Positions 27,069 to 35,137 of a stretch of 64,000 nucleotides of DNA are shown one piece after another. Every line of letters starts with the position of its first letter. The stretch's first letter is position 1. The DNA is taken from the NCBI RefSeq assembly GCF_004684345.1, contig NZ_CP038469.1:2046001-2110000 (forward strand). Direction: 5' to 3'. The notes under the pieces were generated by a model. It was not told the DNA's origin. It did no database searches and saw only the letters and a program-made list of their open reading frames with translations. A program made the translations under genes and the position numbers. This stretch comes from Citrobacter tructae. Its GTDB lineage: Bacteria; Pseudomonadota; Gammaproteobacteria; Enterobacterales; Enterobacteriaceae.

Positions 27069-28509
27069 ACGCCCGCAACGTCCCTTTTCACTAGCAACGC
27101 GCCTGACCTTTTTTATCAGCCTGGCAACCATCGCCTCATTTTTCGCCTTCGCCTGGATAATGATCCACTCCGTGAAGGTCCATTTTGCCGAGCAGGATAT
27201 CAACGATTTAAGAGAGATCAGCACCACGCTGGAACGAATCCTTAATCAACCCAACGAACCTGAATCCCGCCGACTGGAAACCTTAAAAAATGTAGTTTCC
27301 GGCTACTCAAACGTTATTATTTCTTTAGAAGATACCAACCAAAAGGCCATTTTTCATTCACCTGGCGCGCCGGACCTGCGCCAGTTTATCGCCAGTGCGA
27401 CACCGGATAAAAATGCCCGTAACAATAATGTTTTTTTAATCTCCGGCCCCACGCTACACACGCAGAATCACACTCACGGGCAAAACACCCCTTCCAACTG
27501 GCGAATGATTAGTTTGCCGGTAGGCCAGTTAGCGGACGGCAAACCGGCGTGGACGCTGTATATGGCGTTATCGATAGATTTCCATCTGCATTATATTAAC
27601 GATCTGAAAAACAAGCTGATTATGACGGCATCGCTAATTAGCATGATGATTGTTTTTATCGTGCTGTTCGCCGTTTATAAAGGCCATGAACCGATCCGTA
27701 ATGTCAGTCGCCGCATCCAAAATATCACCTCGAAAGATCTTGATGTGCGCCTGGATCCACAAGCCGTTCCTATTGAACTGGAACAACTGGTGAGTTCGTT
27801 TAATCACATGATCGAACGCATTGAGGATGTGTTTAAACGCCAGTCGAATTTCTCTGCGGATATTGCCCATGAGATCCGCACGCCAATCACCAACCTGGTC
27901 ACACAAACGGAAATTGCGCTCAGCCAACCCCGTAGCCAGAAAGAACTGGAAGATGTGCTCTATTCCAATCTTGAAGAGTTTGGCCGGATGTCGAAGATGG
28001 TGAGCGATATGCTGTTCCTGGCACAGGCAGATAACAATCAACTGATCCCGGAAAAGACGGCGCTCAACCTGGCGGATGAAGTCGGTAAGGTGTTTGACTT
28101 TTTCGAGGCCTGGGCAGAAGAGCGCGAAGTCAGTTTACGCTTTGAGGGCCGCGCATGCTGGGTGTCTGGCGATCCGTTAATGCTGCGCAGAGCCCTGAGC
28201 AATCTGCTGTCTAACGCGATGCGTTACACGCCCAAAGGCCAGTCGGTGACAGTACGGGTTAAAGAAGCTGATGGGCAGGTACAGATTATCGTCGAAAACC
28301 CAGGCCCTCCCATCGCTGCGGAACATCTGCCGCGACTGTTCGACCGTTTCTATCGCGTGGACCCGTCACGGCAGCGTAAAGGAGAAGGTAGCGGTATTGG
28401 CCTGGCGATTGTGAAATCGATTGTCGCTGCCCATCAGGGAAAAGTGGCGGTCACCTCCGACGCCCGTGCTACCTGCTTTATTCTGACGCTGCCAAAACAT
28501 GCAATTTAA
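27058..28509 (+). CDS. cusS: Cu/Ag sensor histidine kinase CusS
   Basis: The 483-residue inner-membrane sensor kinase detects periplasmic Cu(I)/Ag(I). Transmembrane segment 1 (about residues 14-36) is followed by a periplasmic sensor domain with a His-rich loop (THTQNHTHGQ, about residue 140), transmembrane segment 2 (about 187-208), HAMP, the dimerisation helix with phosphorylatable His in FSADIAHEIRTP, then N, G1 and G2 boxes of the ATPase (SNLLSNAMRY, GEGSGIGLAIV). The start at ATG 27058 overlaps the cusR stop, as in E. coli. The periplasmic His-rich loop differs in sequence from E. coli's HGHGH. Confidence 0.94.
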   Translation: MAIKRPQRPFSLATRLTFFISLATIASFFAFAWIMIHSVKVHFAEQDINDLREISTTLERILNQPNEPESRRLETLKNVVSGYSNVIISLEDTNQKAIFHSPGAPDLRQFIASATPDKNARNNNVFLISGPTLHTQNHTHGQNTPSNWRMISLPVGQLADGKPAWTLYMALSIDFHLHYINDLKNKLIMTASLISMMIVFIVLFAVYKGHEPIRNVSRRIQNITSKDLDVRLDPQAVPIELEQLVSSFNHMIERIEDVFKRQSNFSADIAHEIRTPITNLVTQTEIALSQPRSQKELEDVLYSNLEEFGRMSKMVSDMLFLAQADNNQLIPEKTALNLADEVGKVFDFFEAWAEEREVSLRFEGRACWVSGDPLMLRRALSNLLSNAMRYTPKGQSVTVRVKEADGQVQIIVENPGPPIAAEHLPRLFDRFYRVDPSRQRKGEGSGIGLAIVKSIVAAHQGKVAVTSDARATCFILTLPKHAI

Positions 28510-28516
28510 TCCTACC

Positions 28517-28538
28517 GGATGGCGCAAATACGCCATCC
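28517..28538. repeat. REP-like hairpin after cusS
   Basis: GGATGGCG / CGCCATCC forms an 8-bp stem with a 6-nt loop, 8 bp after the cusS stop. A run of eight T follows 12 bases later. That distance is too large for a classical terminator, so a REP-type mRNA 3'-stabiliser that may partly separate silE from cusRS is the better reading. Confidence 0.6.
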
Positions 28539-28568
28539 ATTGACGACCTGTTTTTTTTATTTATTCTC

Positions 28569-28582
28569 TGACACAACCGTCA
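28569..28582. promoter_or_regulatory. Candidate CusR half-palindrome before silE-like gene
   Basis: TGACA, four bases, CGTCA differs by one base from the core of the CusR box upstream (TGACA, four bases, TGTCA). The outer AT flanks are less conserved. It lies about 70 bp before the silE-like start, a plausible activator position, but the support is only moderate. Confidence 0.45.
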
Positions 28583-28650
28583 TAATTCTGTCACCTCTCT
28601 GAGCGCGCCTGCTTATTATAATTTCCTCTGTAAACTCACACAGGAGAAAT

Positions 28651-28998
28651 ATGATGAATAAGATATCCTCTTTTTTAGCTATCGCATTTTTTATCTCAGC
28701 GGGTGTTAATGCTACAGATAGCATTGATACGCACCAACAGGCAGCGATGGTCCATAAAATGATGAATAATAGCGATGCTTCTGCTCATCAGAAAATGGCA
28801 CAGGCACATCAAGCACAAGCGCAAGCGCAAGCGCAAGCGCAAAATAGTCAGCCCACGAAGACTGTTGCGCCGTCATTTGCACAAATGAATGAGCATGAAA
28901 AAGCGATGGTCGTACATGAGTCTATGAATAACGGCCATGCGTTTGCACATAAGCAACAGGCCGAACAGCACCGTGCACAGATCCCCGCACAAGGGTAA
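28651..28998 (+). CDS. silE: SilE-like periplasmic silver/copper-binding protein
   Basis: The 115-residue exported protein has a signal peptide ending near GVNATD (about residue 22) and an intrinsically disordered His/Met-rich mature chain. The repeated pattern HxxAMVHxxMNNxxAxAHQxMAxxH occurs twice (about residues 28-55 and 82-110), as in SilE/PcoE. Those proteins bind several Ag(I)/Cu(I) ions through HxxM and MxxH pairs and act as a metal sponge. A run of alternating Gln-Ala from a DNA hexamer repeat joins the two motifs. AGGAG precedes ATG 28651; ATG 28654 is also possible. Position just after cusRS is the same as silE after silRS on plasmids. E. coli K-12 cus lacks this gene. Confidence 0.8.
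   Translation: MMNKISSFLAIAFFISAGVNATDSIDTHQQAAMVHKMMNNSDASAHQKMAQAHQAQAQAQAQAQNSQPTKTVAPSFAQMNEHEKAMVVHESMNNGHAFAHKQQAEQHRAQIPAQG
28816..28842 (+). repeat. Hexanucleotide tandem repeat within silE-like gene
   Basis: Four perfect copies of CAAGCG plus a half copy encode the Gln-Ala linker between the two metal-binding motifs. The 6-bp unit keeps the frame, so slippage would only change linker length. Confidence 0.9.
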
Positions 28999-29147
28999 AG
29001 TTGTTCTGCGTTGTATAAAATGTTCATCAATACAGGGATTCAATCTCACGCGCTAAATTGTGCGCGGATAACGCCAAAGAGCGCTGCGATCACAGCGCTC
29101 ACAAAAACCCTGCGCTACAGTATGCCGTTTTAATACTGGAGTCAGGT

Positions 29148-29951
29148 GTGGCTTTAACCCTCACGGTATTGCTTGAAAACAGACGTGCTGCTGGCGCTGA
29201 TAAATCATTACGGGCAAAGCCTGGACTAAGTCTGTTAGTCCAGGATGAAACAACCTCTATCCTGTTTGATACCGGGCCGGATGACAGCTTCATACTTAAC
29301 GCCGCACAAATGGGTGTTGATTTATCGCAGCTTGACGCCGTGGTACTTTCACACGGCCATTACGATCACTGTGGCGGCGTGCCGTGGCTCGAGGATAACA
29401 GTCGTGTCATTTGCCATCCTCAAATCGCCTGCGAGCGTTACGCCTCAATAACTCTTGCGGGAACGCCGCGAAAAATAAAAAAACTCTCCCGCGATAACGA
29501 CTATTCTCGACTCATCATGGAATACACCTGCGAACCGTTGGCTATTAGTGAACGTTTTTTGTGGTCCGGGGAAATTAGCGTCCCCACTCCGCAGGCCTAT
29601 GGCGTGATTAGCGAAGCGACACCCCAACCAGATTACATCAGCGATGAAGGCGTATTGATTTATAAATCAGAGCGCGGGTTAGTCATCATTACCGGCTGCG
29701 GGCATCGGGGAATAGAAAATATCGTCCGCCATTGTCAAAATATTACCGGCATTACAAAGATCCACGCCCTGATCGGCGGATTTCATTTACGTGCGGCGTC
29801 TCCCTTTAAGCTATGGCAGACACGGCAATTTATTAAGCAACAAAAACCAGACACGGTTCTCGGCTGTCACTGCACCGGCACTTGGGGGCGATTGTGGCTA
29901 CCAGGAACAAATGCTCCAGCAACGGGAGATGTGATCGTACTAGCAGAGTGA
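29148..29951 (+). CDS. Metallo-beta-lactamase-fold hydrolase, MJ0301/PNP synthase-like
   Basis: The 267-residue cytoplasmic MBL-fold protein resembles the 7,8-dihydropterin-6-methyl-4-(ribofuranosyl)aminobenzene-phosphate synthase group, a name inherited from an archaeal enzyme; the bacterial substrate is unknown. The metal site is complete: H69xH71xD73H74 (HGHYDHCGG), later Cys-Gly-His in TGCGHRG, HLRAAS, and the group-specific GCHCTG near the C-terminus. The start is debatable. A longer frame from TTG 29058 has no ribosome site, whereas GTG 29148 has GGAG 6 bases upstream and gives the family N-terminus. It has no clear operon partner, and a shared terminator follows. Confidence 0.78.
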   Translation: MALTLTVLLENRRAAGADKSLRAKPGLSLLVQDETTSILFDTGPDDSFILNAAQMGVDLSQLDAVVLSHGHYDHCGGVPWLEDNSRVICHPQIACERYASITLAGTPRKIKKLSRDNDYSRLIMEYTCEPLAISERFLWSGEISVPTPQAYGVISEATPQPDYISDEGVLIYKSERGLVIITGCGHRGIENIVRHCQNITGITKIHALIGGFHLRAASPFKLWQTRQFIKQQKPDTVLGCHCTGTWGRLWLPGTNAPATGDVIVLAE

Positions 29952-29985
29952 AGGCGGTAAAAACGTTGCTCACTCCTGCAGTAAA

Positions 29986-30011
29986 AAACGGGAACCTCTC
30001 GGTTCCCGTTT
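29986..30011. terminator. Bidirectional terminator between MBL gene and torZ
   Basis: AAACGGGAACC / GGTTCCCGTTT is an 11-bp stem with a TCTC loop flanked by A runs on the left and T on the right. It therefore reads as a terminator from both convergent genes. Confidence 0.88.
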
Positions 30012-30022
30012 ATCAGTCATTA

Positions 30023-32467
30023 TTACATGGTGACGATTTCAGGCTCATCAAATACGGTGAGTTTTGGCGCTTCGCCGGTATATTTCTCCGCGTACACCAG
30101 ACTGGTATTGCCTGCGCAACCATTCGCCAGTCTTGAGGTTGGAATATCCGCAGTCAATACATTGGCCCCGCCGTTTTTACATATACCGTTTTCAATATCT
30201 GGCCAGGCCCCTTCGTGAATACAGATGATCCCCGGTTTGATCCCATCACTGACGTGCGCCCCAACCAACACCTGTCCACGGCCATTCCAGACGCGAACCA
30301 AATCCCCCTCGGCAATACCTCTGGCCTTCGCATCATCCGGGTGAATCGTCACAGGTTCGCGATTGGCAATGGCGTATTCTTTACGCAGCGCAGCGTAGTT
30401 CAACTGGCTGTGCAAACGATGTGCCGGGTGTGCCGTCAATAACTGCAATTGATCCTTATCCGCAGAGCCTTTCCATTCATCTGGTTCAATCCATGATGCA
30501 TGCGGCGGACAATCTTTGTATTTATAGCCCTCAATCGTTTTTGAGTAGATTTCTATCTTACCGCTCGGTGTTCCGAGTGCGTTCATCACCGGATCGCTGC
30601 GAAAATCCGCGTAGCGCACATATTTGTTGTTCTTCTCATTCTCACGCATTTCGATCAGTTTATTCTGCTGCCAGAACGCGTTGAATTGAGGCATGGCGAC
30701 ACGCTGGGCGCGGGCGGCTTTCTGCGCAACATCGTAGAATTGCTTCAGCCACGCCATTTCGTCTTTCCCTTCGGTGTAGACCGCTTTGCCACCCGGCTTG
30801 AGCATCTCTGCCAGATCGGCAAACACGTCAAAATCACTACGTGCTTCAAATTGCGGCTCAATCACCTGCTTCATCGGCACCAAGTGCTGGTTGCTGTAAT
30901 CGCCGGTCATGGTCAGATCGTTACGTTCAAACGACGTGGTAATTGGCAGGACAATATCGGCGTGTTTGGCCGCTGCGGTCCAGTAACACTCGGAGATAAC
31001 AACCAGTTCGGGCTTCTGCCAGGCTTTAATTAAGCGATTAGTATCCTGATGGTGGGTAAAGTTAGCGCCACCAGCCCACCAGATCATTTTGATTTCCGGG
31101 AAGGTCTGCTCTTTACCATTATGCTGATATTTTCCGCCCGGATTCTCCAGCGCTTCGACGATTCGCGCCACCGGCAAATTAGTCACCGCATCAGAAACCG
31201 CCCAGTCATTTCCTGCTGACGAGCCGCCCTCAATTTTGGCCGATATCGCCGGTAATACCCCGCCGGTGCGCGTTGGGTTTCCGCCGTTAGAGTAGTGGTA
31301 AGAGAAACCAAAACCACCGCCTTCGGTACCAATTTGCCCAAGCATTGCTGCCAGCGTTACTAGCATCCAGTGTTTTTGCTCACCGTATTGCTGACGCTGG
31401 ATCCCCCACCCTGCCATCAGCATGGTTTTGTTACTGGAGAAAATATCTGCCAGTTTTTCCAGCTGTTCTGCAGGCACGCCGCACACACCGGAAGCCCACT
31501 CGGCGGTTTTCTCGACGTTATCGCTCTTACCCAGCAAATACTCTTCAAACTGCGGATATCCGGTGGTGTATTTTTCCAGGAAAGCTTTGTCGTGGAGATT
31601 TTTCTTCACCAGCGTATGAGCAATCCCGAGCATCATCGCCACATCGGTGCCCATGTTAGGCGCTATCCAGGTGGCGTTATCACCAAAGAATTCGATAGTT
31701 TCAGAACGCATAGGATCGATGGCAATGACGCTTTTCCCTGATTTTTTCAGCAGATTAAAGTATTCGATCCCTTGTTCGTCCGTACTGCTCCAGGCAATTT
31801 TTAACGTATTGAGCGGGTTCATGCCCCACAACACCACGACCTGGCTGTGTTCAAGTACCATAGGCCAGGTGGTTTGTTGTTCATAGACTTCAACCGATCC
31901 CACAACGTAGGGCATGATGACCTGCGCGGCCCCGGTGGAGTAATCCCCGGTATGTCCGGCATATCCACCCGCCATGCTCATATAACGTTGCAGCAATGTC
32001 TGTGCTTTATGCAAAACCCCGCTGGAGCGCCAACCATAAGAGCCAGCAAACACCGACGCTGGACCAGAGCTGCTGCGAATCCGGCTATGCTGTTCATGAA
32101 TGAGTTTCAGCGCTTGCTCCCAACTCACCCGCACAAAAGGATCGCTGCCGCGTTTGCCGTCCGCTTTACCCGGGTTTTCCAGATAACTTTTGCGCACCAT
32201 CGGATATTTTACGCGGATATTGGTGTGCACCTGGTCCGGTGCAGTTTGTTGTAATGAGTTCGGTACGGTTTTCGGCAATGCGCCTTTTGAGGAAACCACT
32301 TTGCCGTCTTTCACTTCCACATACACCGCCCCCCAACGTGCGGCCGTCAGGATTGCCCCGCCATTTTGGCCTTCTGCCCAGGCTGGCATCGGGATCACCG
32401 AAGAAATCGCCATAGTCCCGGTTGCCGCGCCAGCCGTCTTGATAAAGTCACGTCTTGTGAGTTTCAT
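30023..32467 (-). CDS. torZ: TMAO/biotin-sulfoxide reductase TorZ
   Basis: This periplasmic molybdenum enzyme of 814 residues (DMSO reductase family) reduces trimethylamine N-oxide and other N- and S-oxides using electrons from TorY. A twin-arginine signal (LTRRDFIKTAG) runs to AWA near residue 31. The Mo-coordinating Ser lies in GDYSTGAAQVIMP. Molybdopterin-guanine-dinucleotide contacts are spread through GWGIQRQQYGEQ, FERNDLTMTGDYSNQ and the C-terminal domain. Many long stretches are identical to E. coli TorZ (809 residues). AGGAGA precedes the ATG. It lies 21 bp after torY. No dedicated chaperone gene is adjacent; TorD is encoded 2 kb away. Confidence 0.95.
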   Translation of the reverse strand: MKLTRRDFIKTAGAATGTMAISSVIPMPAWAEGQNGGAILTAARWGAVYVEVKDGKVVSSKGALPKTVPNSLQQTAPDQVHTNIRVKYPMVRKSYLENPGKADGKRGSDPFVRVSWEQALKLIHEQHSRIRSSSGPASVFAGSYGWRSSGVLHKAQTLLQRYMSMAGGYAGHTGDYSTGAAQVIMPYVVGSVEVYEQQTTWPMVLEHSQVVVLWGMNPLNTLKIAWSSTDEQGIEYFNLLKKSGKSVIAIDPMRSETIEFFGDNATWIAPNMGTDVAMMLGIAHTLVKKNLHDKAFLEKYTTGYPQFEEYLLGKSDNVEKTAEWASGVCGVPAEQLEKLADIFSSNKTMLMAGWGIQRQQYGEQKHWMLVTLAAMLGQIGTEGGGFGFSYHYSNGGNPTRTGGVLPAISAKIEGGSSAGNDWAVSDAVTNLPVARIVEALENPGGKYQHNGKEQTFPEIKMIWWAGGANFTHHQDTNRLIKAWQKPELVVISECYWTAAAKHADIVLPITTSFERNDLTMTGDYSNQHLVPMKQVIEPQFEARSDFDVFADLAEMLKPGGKAVYTEGKDEMAWLKQFYDVAQKAARAQRVAMPQFNAFWQQNKLIEMRENEKNNKYVRYADFRSDPVMNALGTPSGKIEIYSKTIEGYKYKDCPPHASWIEPDEWKGSADKDQLQLLTAHPAHRLHSQLNYAALRKEYAIANREPVTIHPDDAKARGIAEGDLVRVWNGRGQVLVGAHVSDGIKPGIICIHEGAWPDIENGICKNGGANVLTADIPTSRLANGCAGNTSLVYAEKYTGEAPKLTVFDEPEIVTM

Positions 32468-32488
32468 GATTTCTCCTGGTGTTATCGC

Positions 32489-33583
32489 TTATTTATTCAT
32501 GTCTTTCGCGTTGTACTGGAAGTAACGGCTCAGGATATCCAGTTCGTTTTCACTGATATTGGTGCGAGCGCCCATCCCTTTTGCCACTGAAGGCCAGGCG
32601 TTGAGCGTAAAGTGATTAGCGGGGATCGGCGCATGACAGCCCGCGCAATACACATTGTCGAGCTTGCGTGCGTAATCCCACATCGGTTCACGGCTGGCAA
32701 GCGCGGAGCCACTCCATTCTCCTTGCAGAGCCACGTCCCTCCACGTATTGCCGTAGTCATCTGTTTTCCAGTCGGAGAGAATCTTCAGAGACTGCTGACC
32801 TTTTTCACTCAGGCTGGCCAGAATCAAACGCTGTCCAGCAGCGTAATAAATGACCTGTTCACTTCCCTGCATCTGGCTGCCGCGGATCTCCACCAGTCGC
32901 GAATTTTCCGTCGATTTCAGTACCTGCATTTTGGTTGCCGGATAAACTGTTCCCAAATCACCAAGAGCGGTATTACTGACGGCATAAAGCTCTTTCGCCG
33001 TTGCGGGAGTCGATGCGGACTGTGCTTCAAGCCCTTTGAGAGCGCTGTCATCCATTTTTATTTCAGGCGGGAAGTGGGCGACACCTTTATGGCAATCAAT
33101 ACAAGTTTGCTTTTCCGCAATGCCCATTTTGTGCATTTTCTGCGCATCCGCACTTTGTGCGGCAAGATCCATCGCATCCATACTGTGACAGCTGCGACAG
33201 GTGGCCGAATCGCTGGCTTTCAATTGCGCCCACACGGTTTGCGCCATCGCCAGGCGATGTTCTTCAAATTTTTCCGGGGTATCGATCTTTTTGGTCACAA
33301 ACTGATGATAAACATCTTTTGAGGCTCGCAACTTAGCGACCAAATAATCCAGGCCACCTTGCGGAATATGACAGTCCGCACATTCTGCCCGAATACCTTT
33401 CTGATTCTGAAAATGAACTGAACCGGTATATTCTTCGTAAGGCGCTTGCATCGTATGGCATGACAGACAAAATTCAGTACTCGACGTTTTATGTAATGTC
33501 CATTGCCCCGCCAAAACAATAACTGCACCCAAAACAATGCATAGCAGCATTGTCCATAGGATGGTTTTATTTATTTTTCTCAT
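32489..33583 (-). CDS. torY: Pentahaem c-type cytochrome TorY
   Basis: The 364-residue membrane-anchored NapC/NirT-family cytochrome transfers electrons from menaquinol to TorZ. An N-terminal anchor (about residues 10-30) is followed by four CxxCH haem sites in the NapC-like part (CLSC, CADC, CRSC, CIDC) and a fifth in the C-terminal domain (CAGCH), the layout of TorY/TorC. I chose ATG 33583 (MRKINKTI) with GGGAA upstream; E. coli TorY has 366 residues. It is transcribed with torZ from a promoter with a consensus FNR site. Confidence 0.95.
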   Translation of the reverse strand: MRKINKTILWTMLLCIVLGAVIVLAGQWTLHKTSSTEFCLSCHTMQAPYEEYTGSVHFQNQKGIRAECADCHIPQGGLDYLVAKLRASKDVYHQFVTKKIDTPEKFEEHRLAMAQTVWAQLKASDSATCRSCHSMDAMDLAAQSADAQKMHKMGIAEKQTCIDCHKGVAHFPPEIKMDDSALKGLEAQSASTPATAKELYAVSNTALGDLGTVYPATKMQVLKSTENSRLVEIRGSQMQGSEQVIYYAAGQRLILASLSEKGQQSLKILSDWKTDDYGNTWRDVALQGEWSGSALASREPMWDYARKLDNVYCAGCHAPIPANHFTLNAWPSVAKGMGARTNISENELDILSRYFQYNAKDMNK

Positions 33584-34027
33584 TTTTGATTCCCACAAGC
33601 CACCTACCCTTTAATAGGTAGACAATAATTACACTGGCTTAGTTACTTATTGATATTCATCAAGGACAACAGGAAATGAGAATCAGCATGTAGGCAAATT
33701 TGAAGGCGATCGCATATTTAATATGATAAGAATGTATATATACAATTCATTATAAAAACAGAATATAAAACCTGAATATAAGTTTAAAAAACCATGGTTA
33801 AATACAATATCAGCGCAAAAAGTGGAAAGCAAAGCGTAAGGATAAATATTATCTGAAACATCTTGTCGCTATATAAATTAATATACAATGGAAAAAGGTA
33901 AAGATGAATCTCTTTCGTCTGCGATAGACGGGAAGAGAATCACACATCCTTGATCTGGTCACTTATTACACAAGATGCCAATTCGCTACACTCAGAATGG
34001 CGGTAAAACAAACAAGAGGTGGTGAAT
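33584..34027. other. Divergent intergenic region torY - uspF-like
   Basis: This AT-rich stretch of 444 bp has no gene. Its left end holds the torYZ promoter with an FNR box. A small inverted repeat (CTACC / GGTAG, about 33603-33621) lies in the torY leader. The right end contains the ribosome site (AGAGGTGG) of the uspF-like gene. The middle, about 33700-33900, is very AT-rich and unexplained; it could bind H-NS or hold the usp promoter. Confidence 0.5.
33622..33663 (-). promoter_or_regulatory. FNR-dependent class II promoter of torYZ
   Basis: A perfect FNR palindrome, TTGAT-N4-ATCAA, lies at 33650-33663. On the minus strand a TATTGT -10 element at 33627-33622 puts the start site at about 33615, with the FNR site centred at -41.5. 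That is the textbook class II geometry, in which FNR replaces the -35 element. The sequence shows the sites; the start point is inferred from spacing. Confidence 0.8.
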
Positions 34028-34456
34028 ATGTATCGTTCTATTCTGGTGCCGATTGATATCTCTGAAGCCGATCTAACTCGCCAGGTGATTCCTCAGGTCG
34101 AGGCGCATGCAAAAACGGCAAAGGTCCATTTTTTAGCCGTTATCCCTACCGTCCCATTCTATGCATCACTGGGACTGGCCTACTCCAATGAATTCCCGGA
34201 CAGAAGTGGCATTCAGGTTAAGGCCACCGAAAAGCTGGAAGAGATCGTGAAGCAATTCAACATCCCTGCCGGCAGGACGGAGCTCCATGTGGTTTACGGC
34301 CCGCCTAAAGATCAGATCCTGAAGCTCGCGGAAGCGGTAGACGCGGAACTTATCATCATCGGTTCACATAAGCCGGGTTTTAGCACTTATCTACTGGGTT
34401 CAACGGCTTCTGCCGTCGTACGCCACGCAAAATGTCCCGTGCTTGTTGTGCGGTGA
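34028..34456 (+). CDS. Universal stress protein UspF-like
   Basis: The 142-residue cytoplasmic universal stress protein of the UspF/UspG subgroup probably binds ATP. The N-terminal ILVPIDIS strand, the loop-rich IPTVPFYASLGLAYSNEFP (shared with E. coli UspF) and the C-terminal nucleotide motif IIGSHKP...LLGSTASAVVRHA with CPVLVV are all present. ATG 34028 is preferred over two GTG codons nine and six bases upstream because AGAGGTGG serves it well. It lies between the two TMAO reductase operons, divergent from torY and convergent with torD. Whether it belongs to TMAO respiration is unknown. It may be a second copy besides the usual ynaF. Confidence 0.85.
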   Translation: MYRSILVPIDISEADLTRQVIPQVEAHAKTAKVHFLAVIPTVPFYASLGLAYSNEFPDRSGIQVKATEKLEEIVKQFNIPAGRTELHVVYGPPKDQILKLAEAVDAELIIIGSHKPGFSTYLLGSTASAVVRHAKCPVLVVR

Positions 34457-34475
34457 TATCAGCGGAAAAATAATG

Positions 34476-34505
34476 AAAACGGGAGCAAATCTGCTCCCGT
34501 TTTTT
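34476..34505. terminator. Bidirectional terminator between uspF-like gene and torD
   Basis: AACGGGAGCA / TGCTCCCGTT is a 10-bp stem with a 4-nt loop, A run on the left and T run on the right. It can end both convergent transcripts. Confidence 0.9.
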
Positions 34506-34522
34506 ATGACTTAGGCCAAAAC

Positions 34523-35137
34523 TCAGGTCTGATTATCCAGTCTGACAACTGCCAGCAACAGCTGGCTCAACGCACCATAAAAACCAAAATCATCATAACG
34601 GCGGCATTGAGTGGTGAATTCCGGTAACCAACGTAACAACCCAACCAGCGTGTCTTTGCGCAACGCATCAATTTGCTGATAACGCTGTCCTGCCTCTGCC
34701 AGAGAAAAATGCAGATGACTCAGCAGTTCGATGAAAATCGCCAGATGATCGGCAGACTCGCTAAACGCATCACTGACCTGCATTCCAGCTTCAGATAACA
34801 GCTGCCTGATGACCCCGTTGTCTGGCGTATCCTTGAGATAAGCCGACGAATAGGGTAACGCCGCATGTTGATCCGACATCAGGAACAGGCTGCAAAAATC
34901 AGCAGCCAGTTCCAGAGTGGCGTCTTCACGCACCTTCAACGCAGCAATTTTCTCCTCCAGCAAAAGGACCTGCGCCTCAAGCGACGGTTCACCTTTTAGC
35001 ACCGCGAACCACTCAGCCATTTCACTGGACTGTAAAAGCACCAGGCTTTCATCGTCACGCTCCCGGGAAAACAACTGCGCCAGCCAGGCGTAAACACAGG
35101 CCATCTGTTCCGTTGTCAGAGAAGAGTGTTTCGTCAT
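34523..35137 (-). CDS. torD: TorA-specific chaperone TorD
   Basis: The 204-residue cytoplasmic all-helical chaperone of the TorD/DmsD family binds the TorA twin-arginine signal and the apoenzyme, protects it, and promotes molybdenum cofactor insertion before Tat export. LAADFCSLFLM, LPYSSAYL and the EESADHLAIFIELL-type helix (here ESADHLAIFIELL) are family marks. Its ATG overlaps the torA stop in ATGA, giving translational coupling; an upstream in-frame extension is only torA sequence. E. coli TorD has 199 residues. Confidence 0.94.
   Translation of the reverse strand: MTKHSSLTTEQMACVYAWLAQLFSRERDDESLVLLQSSEMAEWFAVLKGEPSLEAQVLLLEEKIAALKVREDATLELAADFCSLFLMSDQHAALPYSSAYLKDTPDNGVIRQLLSEAGMQVSDAFSESADHLAIFIELLSHLHFSLAEAGQRYQQIDALRKDTLVGLLRWLPEFTTQCRRYDDFGFYGALSQLLLAVVRLDNQT

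Noticed and set aside
19911..28509. Plasmid-type sil operon rather than cus
   Set aside because: No silP ATPase is present, CusA and CusS resemble the chromosomal E. coli proteins more closely, and pheP stays in the expected order. Only the SilE-like gene and the CusB N-terminus are Sil-like.
28517..28558. Rho-independent terminator after cusS
   Set aside because: The hairpin is real, but 12 bases separate it from the T run, too many for intrinsic termination. I list it as a REP-like hairpin instead.
28816..28842. CRISPR-like or VNTR array
   Set aside because: The units are 6 bp, contiguous and inside a coding sequence, so it is a simple microsatellite. No CRISPR array was seen anywhere in the window.
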